Shown here piece by piece: positions 23,737 to 34,284 of a DNA stretch of 64,000 nucleotides (its first letter is position 1; each line of letters begins with the position of its first letter). The stretch covers positions 992,001 to 1,056,000 of the forward strand of contig JAPYXD010000475.1 of assembly GCA_030998225.1 (NCBI GenBank). The letters are read 5' to 3'. A model generated the notes under the pieces. That model ran no database searches. It was not told the DNA's origin and saw only the letters and a program-made list of their open reading frames with translations. Position numbers and translations under genes: made by a program. The DNA comes from Diplolepis rosae. Lineage: Eukaryota; Arthropoda; Insecta; Hymenoptera; Diplolepididae.

Positions 23737-24324
23737 TGTGACGTCCTGGCACTTACCTTGCCTTTAATATTATATTTAAATTTCCGTCCTTTTAGATCGG
23801 TAAAGAAATCCAGAGGATTTCTAAAACGAAACTGGGATGAGTGTAAAGAAGTGGGGACTTACTCGATTATTTTGTTCCACCTGGAACTGGAACTACTGAA
23901 ACTGGATCTGCTGTAACTGGAATCAATGGAACTTATTTCTCGTTTTTTGTTCCACCTGGAACAATGGGTCTGGAACCACTGGACCTTCTTATTAGTTTGT
24001 TCCACCTGGAACACGTAGCTGATTTGCTTGGCTTTTCGTATATTGAAGAATAAAAAATGGGAAGAATATGTTCGAATGGCTTTTCTCCTCTGGTTTCCCC
24101 GACGTTCCGTCTTTTCAGATCAACTAGCTTTTTAATTTTTGTTTTGCTGCCCCGGTCGATATTCTTGTTTATTTAGCGCGTTCCGATGGTATTACATTTT
24201 TACTAACGTACACTTTTTTCGTATAATTATTACCTTCCAAAACATATCGTTTATGCATGTTTCATTTGCGAATAAAATTATAATATTATAAATAAATAAA
24301 TGTTAATGTTCACAGGACGTGACA
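23737..24324. mobile_element. Solo LTR, 588 bp, TSD CTCT
   Basis: Starts TGTGACGTCCTG and ends CAGGACGTGACA, near-perfect inverted termini, with CTCT duplicated at 23733-23736 and 24325-24328. It contains three copies of GTTCCACCTGGAAC (about 23875-24012) and no coding frame. Best read as a solo LTR inserted in the 154-bp repeat array. Confidence 0.8.
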
Positions 24325-25023
24325 CTCTGAAGGTTTTTTACGCGTTTTTACCAGAAGTTGTTATTATTTTAAAAAAATAGTTGAACATAACATAACTTCC
24401 AAAAAAAATTGTGAACATCTTCATTTTTTCAAAATATAAATCCGATCTCAGGAAAAGACAAGTAAAGAACAAAGTAGAGGGAAATTCATTTATTTTTTAT
24501 TGAATAAGGTAAATGTACTAGTCCTCGGACATGTTCCAGAGTTCGGACAAAGTCAATCGTTTCCGACATTTGTTAAATGAATAATTAATGAATTTTAATG
24601 AAATTTTTTTTAAGTAAGCTGTAGCTAAGAAGTAAAGATGACACGAAACATTTTGTTTTCTTGAGCAATAGTTTAAAAAAAAATTAATATTGTGTAAGTT
24701 GATGTCAATTATTTCTCAGAAAATATTACGCGCTTACTGTTTTCGTTAGAAACAGATTGAAAATAATTAGGAAATATAAACCTCAATTTTTACGATATGA
24801 AAGAAGTAATGCATGTATACTTTGTAAAAATGAATTTCGCATACAATGCATTAATTTTTTAAAAGATTTTATTATTCTTATGTTAATAAATAAACAATCC
24901 GGACACTGGATCACGTAACCTGCCAATGTGCCAGTCGTCAGAAACAATCACAAAAATAGCGCCGCAACATTTTAATGTTGTGCTAGTCGCCGTCGATCGA
25001 AAGTTATTGACTTTTTATGCTGT

Positions 25024-25731
25024 AATAGTATATTATGTGCCTAGGTTCATAATGAGGGTTATTACGCGACGAGCGACAATCCTCGCAGGAGATCAAAGCC
25101 GAGGCGCGATCAGTCCTGCGAGCATTTTAAGCGAGTCTCGTAATTACCCGAATTGTGTGCATTGGCAAATATTCTATTTTATGTGACTTCGGTGCGTATA
25201 CGAGTTTTTATGCGTACACTCGAATCCAATCTGAAAAGATCGAAATTGCCGTGATTATCGCCGATCTCACTTGACATTCCGCGAATACTTCCAGCCATTT
25301 TGAATTTCTCGATTTTGTGTAGTAGTAGCGTATTGTAATAGGTGCATGCGCAGTTCAAATGTATAAGGCTTTTCTCAGTACGGTGCCAACGCTGTACGAA
25401 TAAGAAGAAGATTACGCTCCGCTGTATCGTAACAGGCGCATGCGTAGTTCAATTTTACATTACATTCCTCTATATCGTAATACACAACATTACGCTACTC
25501 TCAACTGTAGCGTAAAAACTCGTATACGCACCGAAGTCATATAAAATATAATACGTGCCAATGCACACAATTCGGGAAATTACGAGACTCGCGACAATGC
25601 TCGCAGGACGGATCGCATCTCGGATTCGTCTCGGCTTCGTCTCGGCTACGCCTTGGCTTCGATCCCCAGCGAGCATTGTCGCTCGTCGCGCAATAACCCT
25701 CATTGTGCGCCTAGGCACGTATTATACTATT
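25024..25731. mobile_element. Foldback MITE with ~210-bp inverted repeats
   Basis: The left arm (about 25024-25215) and right arm (about 25520-25731) are inverted copies. Shared blocks include AATGAGGGTTATTACGCGAC, GACGAGCGACAAT, GCGAGTCTCGTAATT and GACTTCGGTGCGTATACGAG. The non-coding centre contains a repeated GCGCAGTTCAA-type motif. A related partial copy lies at 58346-58735. It is nested in the 24507-26588 transposon, so it is the later arrival. Confidence 0.8.
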
Positions 25732-25740
25732 GTTTGCCCT

Positions 25741-26120
25741 TCACTATCGCAAGCAACAAATAAGAAGAAAAAAGTTGACAAGCATTCTCAACCGTACGCT
25801 GCAGCGGGAGACGGTTGGATGGAATGGTATAGAGATCATGAAGAAAAGAAACTTGTAATTCAGCTTGAAAAAGAAGAAAGGGCAAAGCTGAGAAAACAGC
25901 AACAAGAAGGAAAACCAGTGTTGCCAAAAATTAAGAAGGAGAAAGCAATAGAATAAGCGAAGAAAAAGACGGAGGAGCGTGCTGAGTTTGAGAGGATTAA
26001 GAAAGAGAAGCAGATTGAAATAGCGAAACGAAAGCAAGGATCAAAAGAGGGGAAAAAGCTGAAAAGAACAAACGAAGACAAGAAAATCGAAAAACAGAAG
26101 CAGTTAAGAATCAAACACTG
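25741..26120 (+). pseudogene. Charged coiled-coil coding remnant in DNA transposon
   Basis: Plus-strand frame with DKHSQPYAAAGDGWMEWYRD followed by a long Lys/Glu-rich helix (HEEKKLVIQLEKEERAKLRK), one stop near 25955, then more of the same (KKEKQIEIAKRKQ). It sits inside the TA-flanked transposon, so the simplest reading is the C-terminal tail of its transposase. I do not recognise the domain, and the start lies within or beyond the nested MITE. Confidence 0.4.
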
Positions 26121-26588
26121 ACCAAGAGGAAGAAGACAGAAAAGGCCATAGCAATCGACGAAGATATTAACGATGACTAGCGCTCGTATGCGTTGAAATT
26201 CAATAATGAAATAATTTTTGTTTAACACAAATATTGATTGATTGTATTAAAAAGTCCATTAAAAACAAAAATAAACGTGTCATATATTTTTTCAATTAAT
26301 GTACTTTTAATAATTATCTTGTCCGGAGACTCGAGCATGTATTTCCGGCCACTCACGCAATTACATTTGACTTGTCCGGGGATTGGCACACGTGTATCAA
26401 TCATCATAATTCTTCTATAGTATCAAAATTGATGACTTAAAACCATTATCAAGTATATTTTTGTGAAGAAAATGATATCCCTAATATTTCTAAAGTGACA
26501 AATTAATAATAGATTGCAATTTCATGGAAAGGTTTATTATTTTTGCCGCTCTGATGTCTTAACTGTCCGAGGACTGGTGCATTTACCT

Positions 26589-27540
26589 TATATTCTATTT
26601 ATTAAATTCCTTTGAATTGATTGAAATAAGTCAGATAATGTACAGGAATTAGTTCGCAATCAAATTTTTTAAATTCAAAGAAAAATATTGATGTATTCGT
26701 ACAAATAATAATGTTCTTTCATGTCATAATTCTGTAGATCTGAAAACTAAGTTAAGATTTTATTAATCCATTGTAAAAATTCTTGCATAACCCCTATACT
26801 TTGCACCTGCAGGTAGATGAATTTGAGATTTATAATCTGAAGAGATGACGATCGAAGAGATGGTTCTTTATAATTACGATGCTGCTTTACAGAAACTGTT
26901 AAGTAGCCGTAAAAGAGCCCTTTCGCCTATCTTACTGTCAAAGTCTATAAAATAACTTCAGATCTGAAGCTGGTCATTTACATTCTCTAATTATTTATTA
27001 TATATTAAGAGCTATAATTTGTTTTAATTTTAATTTCTCTGGGAATTCTTTATTTCTTTAAAAAAGCAATTATTATTGTATCCCTATAGAGAATAATATT
27101 AACTTTGTAACCGTATTGTATAAACGAAAATTATATTGTATGAATATTAAACTTTCAAAATATCATCATTGATAATTTATTTCCTTTTTATATATGTCTT
27201 CATTATTGTAATCAAGATAATGAAAGAATATTGAAAACAATTTGTCAATAAATATATAATAAATTTCAAAAAAAAATTGTCAATGTCAATACATGGTTCT
27301 TTTATATATATTTATTATTTATATATATTCTTTTATATATTATAATACAAAATTCATAATATAAAATATTTTATATATATTCTCATATGTATTATTATAT
27401 ATATATATATTTTTTTTAAATATATATCCGATCTTAGAAAAAGACGTAAAAAGCGAAGTAGAAGGAAAAGAGGTAAAAAGTAATTTTGTAAAATTCTGTC
27501 GACAAGCTAGTGTTGAATTGGCGAGGAATAACTGACCTAT
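26589..27540. other. AT-rich region, no gene seen
   Basis: Very AT-rich, with TA-rich microsatellite at about 27300-27420. No coding signal. Confidence 0.5.
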
Positions 27541-27857
27541 AATGAATACAGCAGACTCAAGAACAAAATTTTGGGCCTTACTCCTATAACTTACTTCTTA
27601 TCCCTGAAATTTTGGCGACTTTCGAAAGTGTCGATCCCCGTGTTGGGTTATGGAACTTTACCTATCCCTGGCGTCTTTCCCCGCAAGGTTTGGACCATTC
27701 AATTGCCCTTAATGTCTCCTCTATACCTATCTTCACTCAACGGTTCGACTATTCGGGCCCAAGTCGAGCCGTGGTCTACAAATATACGCTCGTTTTTTTT
27801 ACCTCTCTGGATCATTACGCGAATCAATCATTATCAATCAAATTAAAAGAAACTTAG
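27541..27857 (+). CDS. Unrecognised coding-like frame
   Basis: A frame open from about 27546 to a stop at 27855, reading QTQEQNFGPYSYNLLLIPEI, then FESVDPRVGLWNFTYPW and YKYTLVFFTSLDHYANQSL. It has a plain protein-like composition unlike the AT-rich surroundings, but no motif or homology I can name and no convincing start codon. It may be a fragment of an element or virus-derived gene, or chance. Confidence 0.25.
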
Positions 27858-28201
27858 CGTGACGGTTCAACAAATCTTTTATTCACACATGCACTATTAT
27901 TCTCGTCATTTGTCGATACCGATGAATGACTGCACTGGTTCAAATCATCGTCATTTTCGGTTGACGTAAAATATTCTTGATCGAGCAATGTGAGCTCATT
28001 GTCAATGTCCATCGTTCGCAAAGTCATTTTATTAACCCAACAAAAATTAAGAATTTTGAATTCATTTTTTTGAAAACTATTGAAGAAGTTTTCAAATACA
28101 TTTTTAATGATTTGAAAAAAAACTAGTTGAAAAAGTGAAAAAAAAATTTGACTTTCATATCGAACTAGTTCCTTTTCTGTTAACAAAATTTTTGTTTGCA
28201 A
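27854..28201 (-). CDS. Unrecognised minus-strand frame with acidic tail
   Basis: 115 codons. The second half (from ATG near 28027, MTLRTMDIDNELTLLDQEYF) is acidic and serine/asparagine-rich. The first half is low-complexity and hydrophobic from AT-rich DNA. No domain recognised; it may be a transposase or zinc-finger-gene tail, or chance. Confidence 0.2.
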   Translation of the reverse strand: MQTKILLTEKELVRYESQIFFSLFQLVFFQIIKNVFENFFNSFQKNEFKILNFCWVNKMTLRTMDIDNELTLLDQEYFTSTENDDDLNQCSHSSVSTNDENNSACVNKRFVEPSR

Positions 28202-29191
28202 AAATTTTTACCGAATTATGAAAGTAGTTTTGAAAATCGCATCCTTATGTCTGTAATCCAACATAGCAATATTTAAAAACAATTACGTAAAAATTGTTCA
28301 AATAGTAATTGATAATATCCCTATACTCATTGGCGCAAAAAATGATAAGCGTATTGCAAAGGCTAATTTTATAACTTATATACTATCGTCATCATCGGAA
28401 AAGGAGATGTAGTTAATTTTACTTTAATAATTATCCCGAAAGCTGGATTTAGAATGATACGAAAGCCTGAAAAAGAAGATTAAATAGAAAAGCGTGAATA
28501 AATGCGGCTAATGGGATGTTTCACGTTCGGGCCCTTTGTCCTATTCACCGATAAACGCCGCTGGTTGGCGTAAATCATTAGTTGGAAGGTGTAGAATCTT
28601 TCCCATCGTCTCAAACTCGTAATAAATAAACGCGAGATAAAATGCGTTAGATTTCGGTCACTTTTGATCCCACAGCTTTGTGCATAGTTCGTTAGAGCTT
28701 AGTTTCCTTATACAGGTTGTCTAAAAAGTCCCGGGACGGTTGAATATTTCCTCAGGTAAAATATTTTTCAAAAAAGTGAAGGTCATTCCTGGAGTAAATT
28801 TCAGCGAGGAATTCAACGGTGACCCTCATTTTGACCTTGAAGTTAACCTTCATGGCTTTTTCAAGGTCAACTTTGTTTTTTGTAAATGGAAACCCCCTTT
28901 TTTTACATCTGCAATCGATAGAGGGGAAAATTCTACGTTTAGATACGTACCCAAGTCATAGGTCAATTGTAATGTTCAAGGTCAATTAGAGGTTATTTGA
29001 AATAAACAAAGTTTTCCAAGAGGTCAGTGAAATTCTTGAAGTAAATTTCAACGAGAAATTCGTTGGTGAGCTCTGTATTGATCTTGGTGATGATCTTCAA
29101 GGTTTTTTCAAGGTTTTTTTCAAGCAGTTTACGTTTACGTTTAGCATTACCCAGGAACAATGACGTCGATGTAGTAAATTCTGTTCCCTTT

Positions 29192-29275
29192 GGGGTGCTT
29201 GATTAGCGTGAGTCCCCTTGCCTCTCACGCTTCGGGGTGCTTAATTATCGTGAGTCCCCTTGCCTCTCACGCTTC
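29192..29275. repeat. Two 42-bp tandem copies, each with a hairpin
   Basis: GGGGTGCTTGATTAGCGTGA is repeated at 29192 and 29234. Each unit holds GCGTGAG or TCGTGAG paired with CTCACGC across TCCCCTTGCCT. It lies just past the transposase end. Confidence 0.85.
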
Positions 29276-29279
29276 AGTG

Positions 29280-30361
29280 AAGATGTTCGAACTGAAAACC
29301 TTGTGCTTCTTGACAAAAAGCTATGTGATTGTAAAAATGAGTTATAGCATTACGAATCATCTCCCTATCAATCAAAGTAGCCTCTTGCAGAATCCGATTC
29401 TGCAATTCGTCTAAGCTTTGGGGTTACGTTGAGTATACTTTGCTCTTTAAATAACCCCAAAGAAAATAGTCGAGAGGCGTCAGATCAGGAGATCTAGCAG
29501 GCCACTCGATTTCACCCCTTCTTCCAATCCACCTATGAGGGAACTGAGTATCCAAATATGCTTGAACCTCCCTACCGTAATGAGCCGCTGCTCTGTCCTG
29601 CTGGAACCAAATATTTTGAAAATTATCGCCTGTAATCTCCCTTATTCTTGGTACAATTTGGTTTCTGAGAAGCTCTTCATATGCACGGGCATTGAGATTA
29701 CCATCGACGAAGAAATGGCCTATCAATGTATCATTCAAGATACCGGCCCAAACATTAATTTTTTGTGGATATTGTGTGTGACTCTCGAACATCCAATCAG
29801 TATTTGTGTCGGACCAATATCTACCATTTTTCCTGTTAACTTCACCTTTTAAAGTGAAAGTAGCTTCATCTGAAAATACTGTATTGTACATAAAGGAGGA
29901 TCTCTATCAATTCTGTCCATCATAATTTCACAAAATTCAACCCGACGATCAGGATCGTTTTCATTGAGCTCTTGTACCAGATGAACTTTGTAAGGATGGA
30001 AATTAATGCTTTTTAAAATATTTCGCACTGTCTCAGGAGCAACGTCACGCTCATCACTAGCTCGACGTAAACTAAGGTGTGGGTTTTCAACAAATGCTTG
30101 GCCTATGTCCATCTGCATCTCCTCAGATCCTGCAGATTTTAGCCGACCAGTTCTCTAAAGGTCCTTGATAGATCCATGATTCATAAAACGCCTAACAGTT
30201 CTTTAAATTGTTGATTTTGAGACAGGATTTAACCCTTCTCCATTACGAAAAGTGCGATTAAAAAGCAAACGAACTTGATAATAAGATCGAACTCGATCTC
30301 CCCAACCACACATCATTAATACAGATACCCTCTCTCGTTCCGAAAGTTTAGCTTGTGCCAT
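29280..30361 (-). pseudogene. DD41D transposase, inactivated
   Basis: Starts MAQAKLSERERVSVLMMCGW at 30361. The N-terminal half holds helix-turn-helix segments (SLRRASDERDVAPETVRNIL). The catalytic core has [24 protein letters not shown] and [17 protein letters not shown], with 41 residues between the second and third Asp, the spacing of the rosa/DD41D group. It continues past a stop at about 29404 to a natural-looking end near 29280 (FCQEAQGFQFEHLH). Stops near 30207 and 30165, a frame change near 29885 and the stop at about 29404 inactivate it. Confidence 0.85.
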
Positions 30362-30586
30362 AATAATCTTTTAGCGAAAGATAGTAAGTATGTACTCGTA
30401 ATACGTAAATTTAGTTTCGATTCGTAAGATTCATATGGAGATAGAAAAACGGTATAGGTCTTTTCGATATAACTCTTTGGCGAGGAACAGAACTCTCACC
30501 AGAACTCCTGGAACTTTTAAAAAAAAATTTCCTATACATATGATTTTACAATATTCAAAACGCTGTAACCAAGATCAATACAGAAC

Positions 30587-31335
30587 TCACCAATGGATTT
30601 CTCGTTGAAATTTACTTCAGGAATTACACTGACCTCTTGGAAAACTTTGTTAATTTCAAATAACCTCTAATTGACCTTGAACGTTACAATTGACCTATGA
30701 CTTGGGTACGTACATGAACGTAATATTTTTCGCTCTATCGATTCCAGACGTGAAAAAAGGGGGTTTCTATTTTAAAAAAACAAATTTGACCTTCAAAAGG
30801 CCATGAAGGTCAACTTCAAGGTCAAAATGAAGGTCACCATTGAATTCCCCGTTGAAAAATACTTCTGGAATTGCACTAGCCTCTTGGAAAACTTTGTTTA
30901 TTTCAAATAACCTCTAATTGACCTTAAACGTCGTTACGCTACACCTATGACTTCGGTACGTATCTGAACGTAGAATTTTCCGCTCTATCGATTGCAGATG
31001 TGAAAAAGGGGGTTTCCATTAAAAAAAAAAAAATTTGACCATCAAAAAGCCATGAAGGTCAACTTCAAAGTCAAAATGAAGGTCACCATTGAATTCCCCG
31101 TTGAGAAATACTTCAGGAATTGCACTGACCTCTTGGAAAACTGTTTATTTCGAATAACCTCTAATTGACCTTGAACGTTACAATTGACCTATGACTTGGG
31201 TACGTATCTAAACGTAGAATTTTCAGCTCTATCGATTGCAGATGTAAAAAAAGGGGGTTTCCATTTACAAAAAACAAAGTTGACCTTGAAAAAGCCATGA
31301 AGGTTCTCTTCAAGGTCAAAATGAAGGTCACCGTT
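30587..31335. repeat. ~246-bp tandem repeats in the right end of the rosa-like element
   Basis: The block starting CACCAATGGATTTCTCGTTG or CACCATTGAATTCCCCGTTG recurs at about 30587, 30835, 31083 and 31330. Each unit includes GACCTCTTGGAAAACTTTG and CTCTAATTGACCTT. Copies differ by point changes and small indels. Confidence 0.88.
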
Positions 31336-31437
31336 GAATTCCTCGTTGAAATTTACTCTAGGAATGACCTTCACTTTTTTGAAAAATATTTTACCTGAGG
31401 AAATATTCAACCGTCCCGGGACTTTTTAGACACCCTG

Positions 31438-32358
31438 AACACTAATGGAAAAATGTTCCACCGCCTGCAAGAACATTTTCACTACTAGAGATCTTAGTAG
31501 ACACCTATTGAGAAAATAACGTACTGAATTCAAATTCGAAATAAGAATTACAAGAATAAAATCTACAAAACGTCACATATCCGTTCGATCTGCAACATTT
31601 TGGAGTTTCAAAAAACGGCAATTAAAATTTTAGAATCAAAAACTCAAATCTCAACCAAATTAATATCAGTTTGACAATTTGATAGTAAATGCCGAAATAC
31701 CTTGAAAGGTAAAAATAATTTTTGTCTACTTGTTAAAATCTGTAAGTATTAATTTAGTTTACTCACCTGTGAGTAAAAAAATCGCCATCACAATGAAAAT
31801 GAATTGTAAGTATTAACTACTAATTAATCATAGATCAGCAGAAATTTCTATTTTATTTTATGAAAGATACAAAATTTGTCTCCATTAATTTATTATTGAC
31901 AGAGGAGCAGGTCACTATAAGTCATTATTTCAATAAATCTTCGACATCTTCAGGAAGTTATCTAATTTTTTCATATTTGTTATAGTATAAATTTTTAATT
32001 GGTCATGTGATTTTAATTAAAGCAATAATTTACCACAGTGAATGGTTATATCTGAAACTTCAAAGTTGGCTTTTAAATTATACCTGGATTAACTTTATTT
32101 TTCAACTAAAATTGTTAAAGAAAGATGCTATTGAATATTATTTTTAGTAGATTATCAAGGACTTCACTACTGTTATGAATCATCAATATTCATTTGATTT
32201 ATCACAATAGGCTACAAGCAATTAATAATTTTCTATAGCTAGATTTAATAAGCTCAGTAATTTTTTTTTAATTTCTTATATTTTCTACTATGTACAATGA
32301 AACTATGTTTTAATATTTCTATAACTAATAATACTGAATTAATATACTTAAATAATTA
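31438..32358. other. AT-rich region, no gene seen
   Basis: No supported feature; possibly intron or 3' flank of the minus-strand exons that follow. Confidence 0.5.
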
Positions 32359-32359
32359 A

Positions 32360-32693
32360 TCACATCCATTCCTTGCAAATATAGTACATTCCGTCGCTAA
32401 GTTTGTTTGCGTGTGTAACAGTGGCATTGTCCAAATTCGTTTTTTTAATAATTTCCCAATAAAAGCTAGAAGTATCATATATTTTATATGTTCCTAAATG
32501 CTCCTTCAAGTAACATTCTGTGAAACATTTTGTAACGATACAAAAATTATCATCGCTTATCAGTATTATTAAATATGCAAAGTAAAATTCAGGGCCCAAT
32601 TCGGAGGAAGTTACAATTATACTGTCTCGTTTCAAAGTACTGCCCATGTATTGAATCGAATTTACAACTGAAACATCTTCTTTCAGACACTCT
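32360..32693 (-). CDS. Probable last exon of a gene-like sequence
   Basis: Open minus-strand frame of about 110 codons ending at a stop at 32360. The frame enters through TTTAATTATTGCCAG just before AGTGTCTGAAAG (32693), which is a plausible splice acceptor. The protein (SVVNSIQYMGSTLKRDSIIV, ELGPEFYFAYLIILISDDN, CFTECYLKEHLGTYKIYD) looks like a compact beta-rich domain. I have a vague memory of similar tails in insect uncharacterised, transposon-associated proteins but cannot name the family. It may belong with the exons at 32897-34142, or be separate. Confidence 0.45.
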
Positions 32694-32706
32694 GGCAATA
32701 ATTAAA

Positions 32707-32945
32707 TGAATTTTTTTTTTTTTGGAGGAGGAAAAATGTCGAAATCTTTTATAGACGTTGTACAGGACTCTCCTAGGACGGGTCTAGGCATACCTGTTAA
32801 AACCAAAGAACCCCCTCTCTCGAACCAATACACCGCCCGCGGAACCGCCTTACGGCTTTAAACTTCACGGTCCACACGCACGTTAGGCAGACCGACTAGC
32901 CGCGCCAGCCAAGGGAGGAATAAAGCGAATCCTCCCCCGAATCAT
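32707..32945 (-). repeat. Possible poly(A)-tailed retroposon
   Basis: In minus sense a GC-richer 200-bp segment (GGCGCGGCTAGTCGG, GGTTCGAGAGAGG) ends in a run of A (T-rich at 32707-32722 on plus). GGTTCGA resembles a pol III B box, but spacing to any A box is poor. It may be a SINE or a processed fragment. Confidence 0.3.
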
Positions 32946-34142
32946 TTGGAAGGGATATGTCAAAACCAGCGATTTGAATGAATTGCCACAATGAATGTGA
33001 GGTTTTTGGATAGTTGCACTGTTGAAAAAAAAATATTTTGAAAGCCAAGTCTAAAGCTTCCAGAGTAGAACCAACATTATATTGTTAATGATCTACAATA
33101 ACTACTGCCTTCTCAATTTTTAATAAGGGTCCTACGAAGATGATCATAGGTTGAAAGGTGTCCTTAGTTTTTAAAAGTTTATCTCTCAGCTTTTCTATCG
33201 TGTTGTTCAAGTTAGTCTCCAACTGTAAATAATGACTTAAACAGTGTATACAGCTTTGTCACATTCATGAAGCTGAAGTATAATTACAAAAAGAAAATAT
33301 ACTCTGCCTGCTGAAATATAATCGAACATCTAAAAATGATTTAATTTTCAAAAATATACCTCAACGTGCTGAACAAAAGTCTCAAGTCTTTCACCACGAG
33401 TTATTACAGTTTTAGTGACATTTGACTGTGCAACATTAGTATCGTTTTGTTGGGCACTTGATTCTGCAGTATTCTGAGTATCTTTTTTCTTTCTTCTACC
33501 TTGGGCGGCCGAAATTAATTATTAATGGCAATAAACAAAGTATCACTGCGTTTCGAGCTCCTACAAAAATTATATTTTTTGAAATCATTTCACACAAAAT
33601 CGATTTCGTTTGAAAATATTTCAATATCCTCTATTTCACGTGCGTACTTATTTGTATAGGACGAACGTTGAATTCAACATTATTTACAGTGTACATTATT
33701 TTTTACCTGCTTCCAAAGTTGGCAGCAGATGAATGAAAGCTTGATCACTAACGTCTTTAACTTTTCCTTTGGTTGTACTCAGTGCTTGCAATTGTTTTAT
33801 GAGTATCGGCTTGATAGTATTCCGCCTGCTGTTTAAGGAAGAAACGTTTCCAGGAAAAAGTTTCTCAAAGTCTAGGGAGTACTGTAAAACATCGAAGTAA
33901 TAAAATGAATATTATTAAAATCATTAAAATTGAGTGAAAATTTACTGTTTATAAATTATTTCTCTGTACCAGTTCCTTTGCGTTTTTAACTTTAAAGCAG
34001 GGCAAGTTGTTGATGTATTCTAAGATCGATAGTTCGCTGCTTGAATAAAAGAATTTTCTTACTTGGTAGGTGGAATCCAACTTATTGCAGACATCTTCCC
34101 AAGGTTCCAGGTTTTTTCGCAACCAATCCAAATCTTCGTAAC
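32897..34142 (-). pseudogene. Four-exon gene-like sequence of an uncharacterised family, with one in-frame stop
   Basis: Minus-strand exons with matching phases: 34142-33970 (acceptor TTTATTTCAG; DLDWLRKNLEPWEDVCNKL), 33881-33707 (acceptor GTTTTACAG, donor CAG/GTAAAA; YSLDFEKLFPGN, QAFIHLLPTLEA), 33499-33360 (donor GAG/GTATAT; TVITRGERLETFVQHVE) and 33222 onward (acceptor ATTTACAG; PMIIFVGPLLKIEKAVVIVD). The fourth exon meets TAA at 33087-33085, but the frame continues with family-like NVGSTLEALDLAFKIF. Proteins of this plan (LLP motif, then a C-terminal domain) exist as uncharacterised multi-copy genes in animals. The first exons would lie upstream, across the gypsy insertions. Probably a pseudogene. 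Confidence 0.6.
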
Positions 34143-34284
34143 CTGAAATAAAAATTATTGCTTGACAAAAAATATTTTATACGTTGAGTAAATTGAAATT
34201 TTTACGTAATTATTTGGAGATAAAAATCAACAACTCTATTAAATGTCACTCAATTTTTAATTATCTATTGCTCACTGTATACCA

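Larger units (their letters stand above)
24507..26588. mobile_element. 2.1-kb DNA transposon, TA TSD, 25-bp TIRs
   Basis: Left end AGGTAAATGTACTAGTCCTC (continuing GGACA); the right end is its inverted copy with two differences. TA flanks both sides (24505-24506, 26589-26590). Subterminal copies of TGTCCGG recur (near 24900, 26320, 26370). TA duplication and these ends fit the Tc1/mariner/pogo superfamily. The interior is degenerate: a foldback MITE at 25024-25731 and a charged coding fragment at 25741-26120. Confidence 0.75.
28713..31437 (-). mobile_element. DD41D (rosa-like) mariner-superfamily transposon with long, tandemly repeated ends
   Basis: Ends CAGGTTGTCTAAAAAGTCCC (left) and the inverse of CAGGGTGTCTAAAAAGTCCC (right) at 28713 and 31437. 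The inverted repeats continue at least 230 bp. The terminal sequence recurs in tandem with about 246-bp period, roughly two units at the left end and over three at the right. TA precedes the left end, but AA follows the right end, so the TSD is not perfect. The minus-strand transposase at 30361-29280 is broken. Confidence 0.85.

Noticed and set aside
25744..26228. Minus-strand hydrophobic frames opposite the charged remnant
   Set aside because: They are shadows of the Lys/Glu-rich plus-strand coding sequence (Phe/Leu from AAG/GAA complements).
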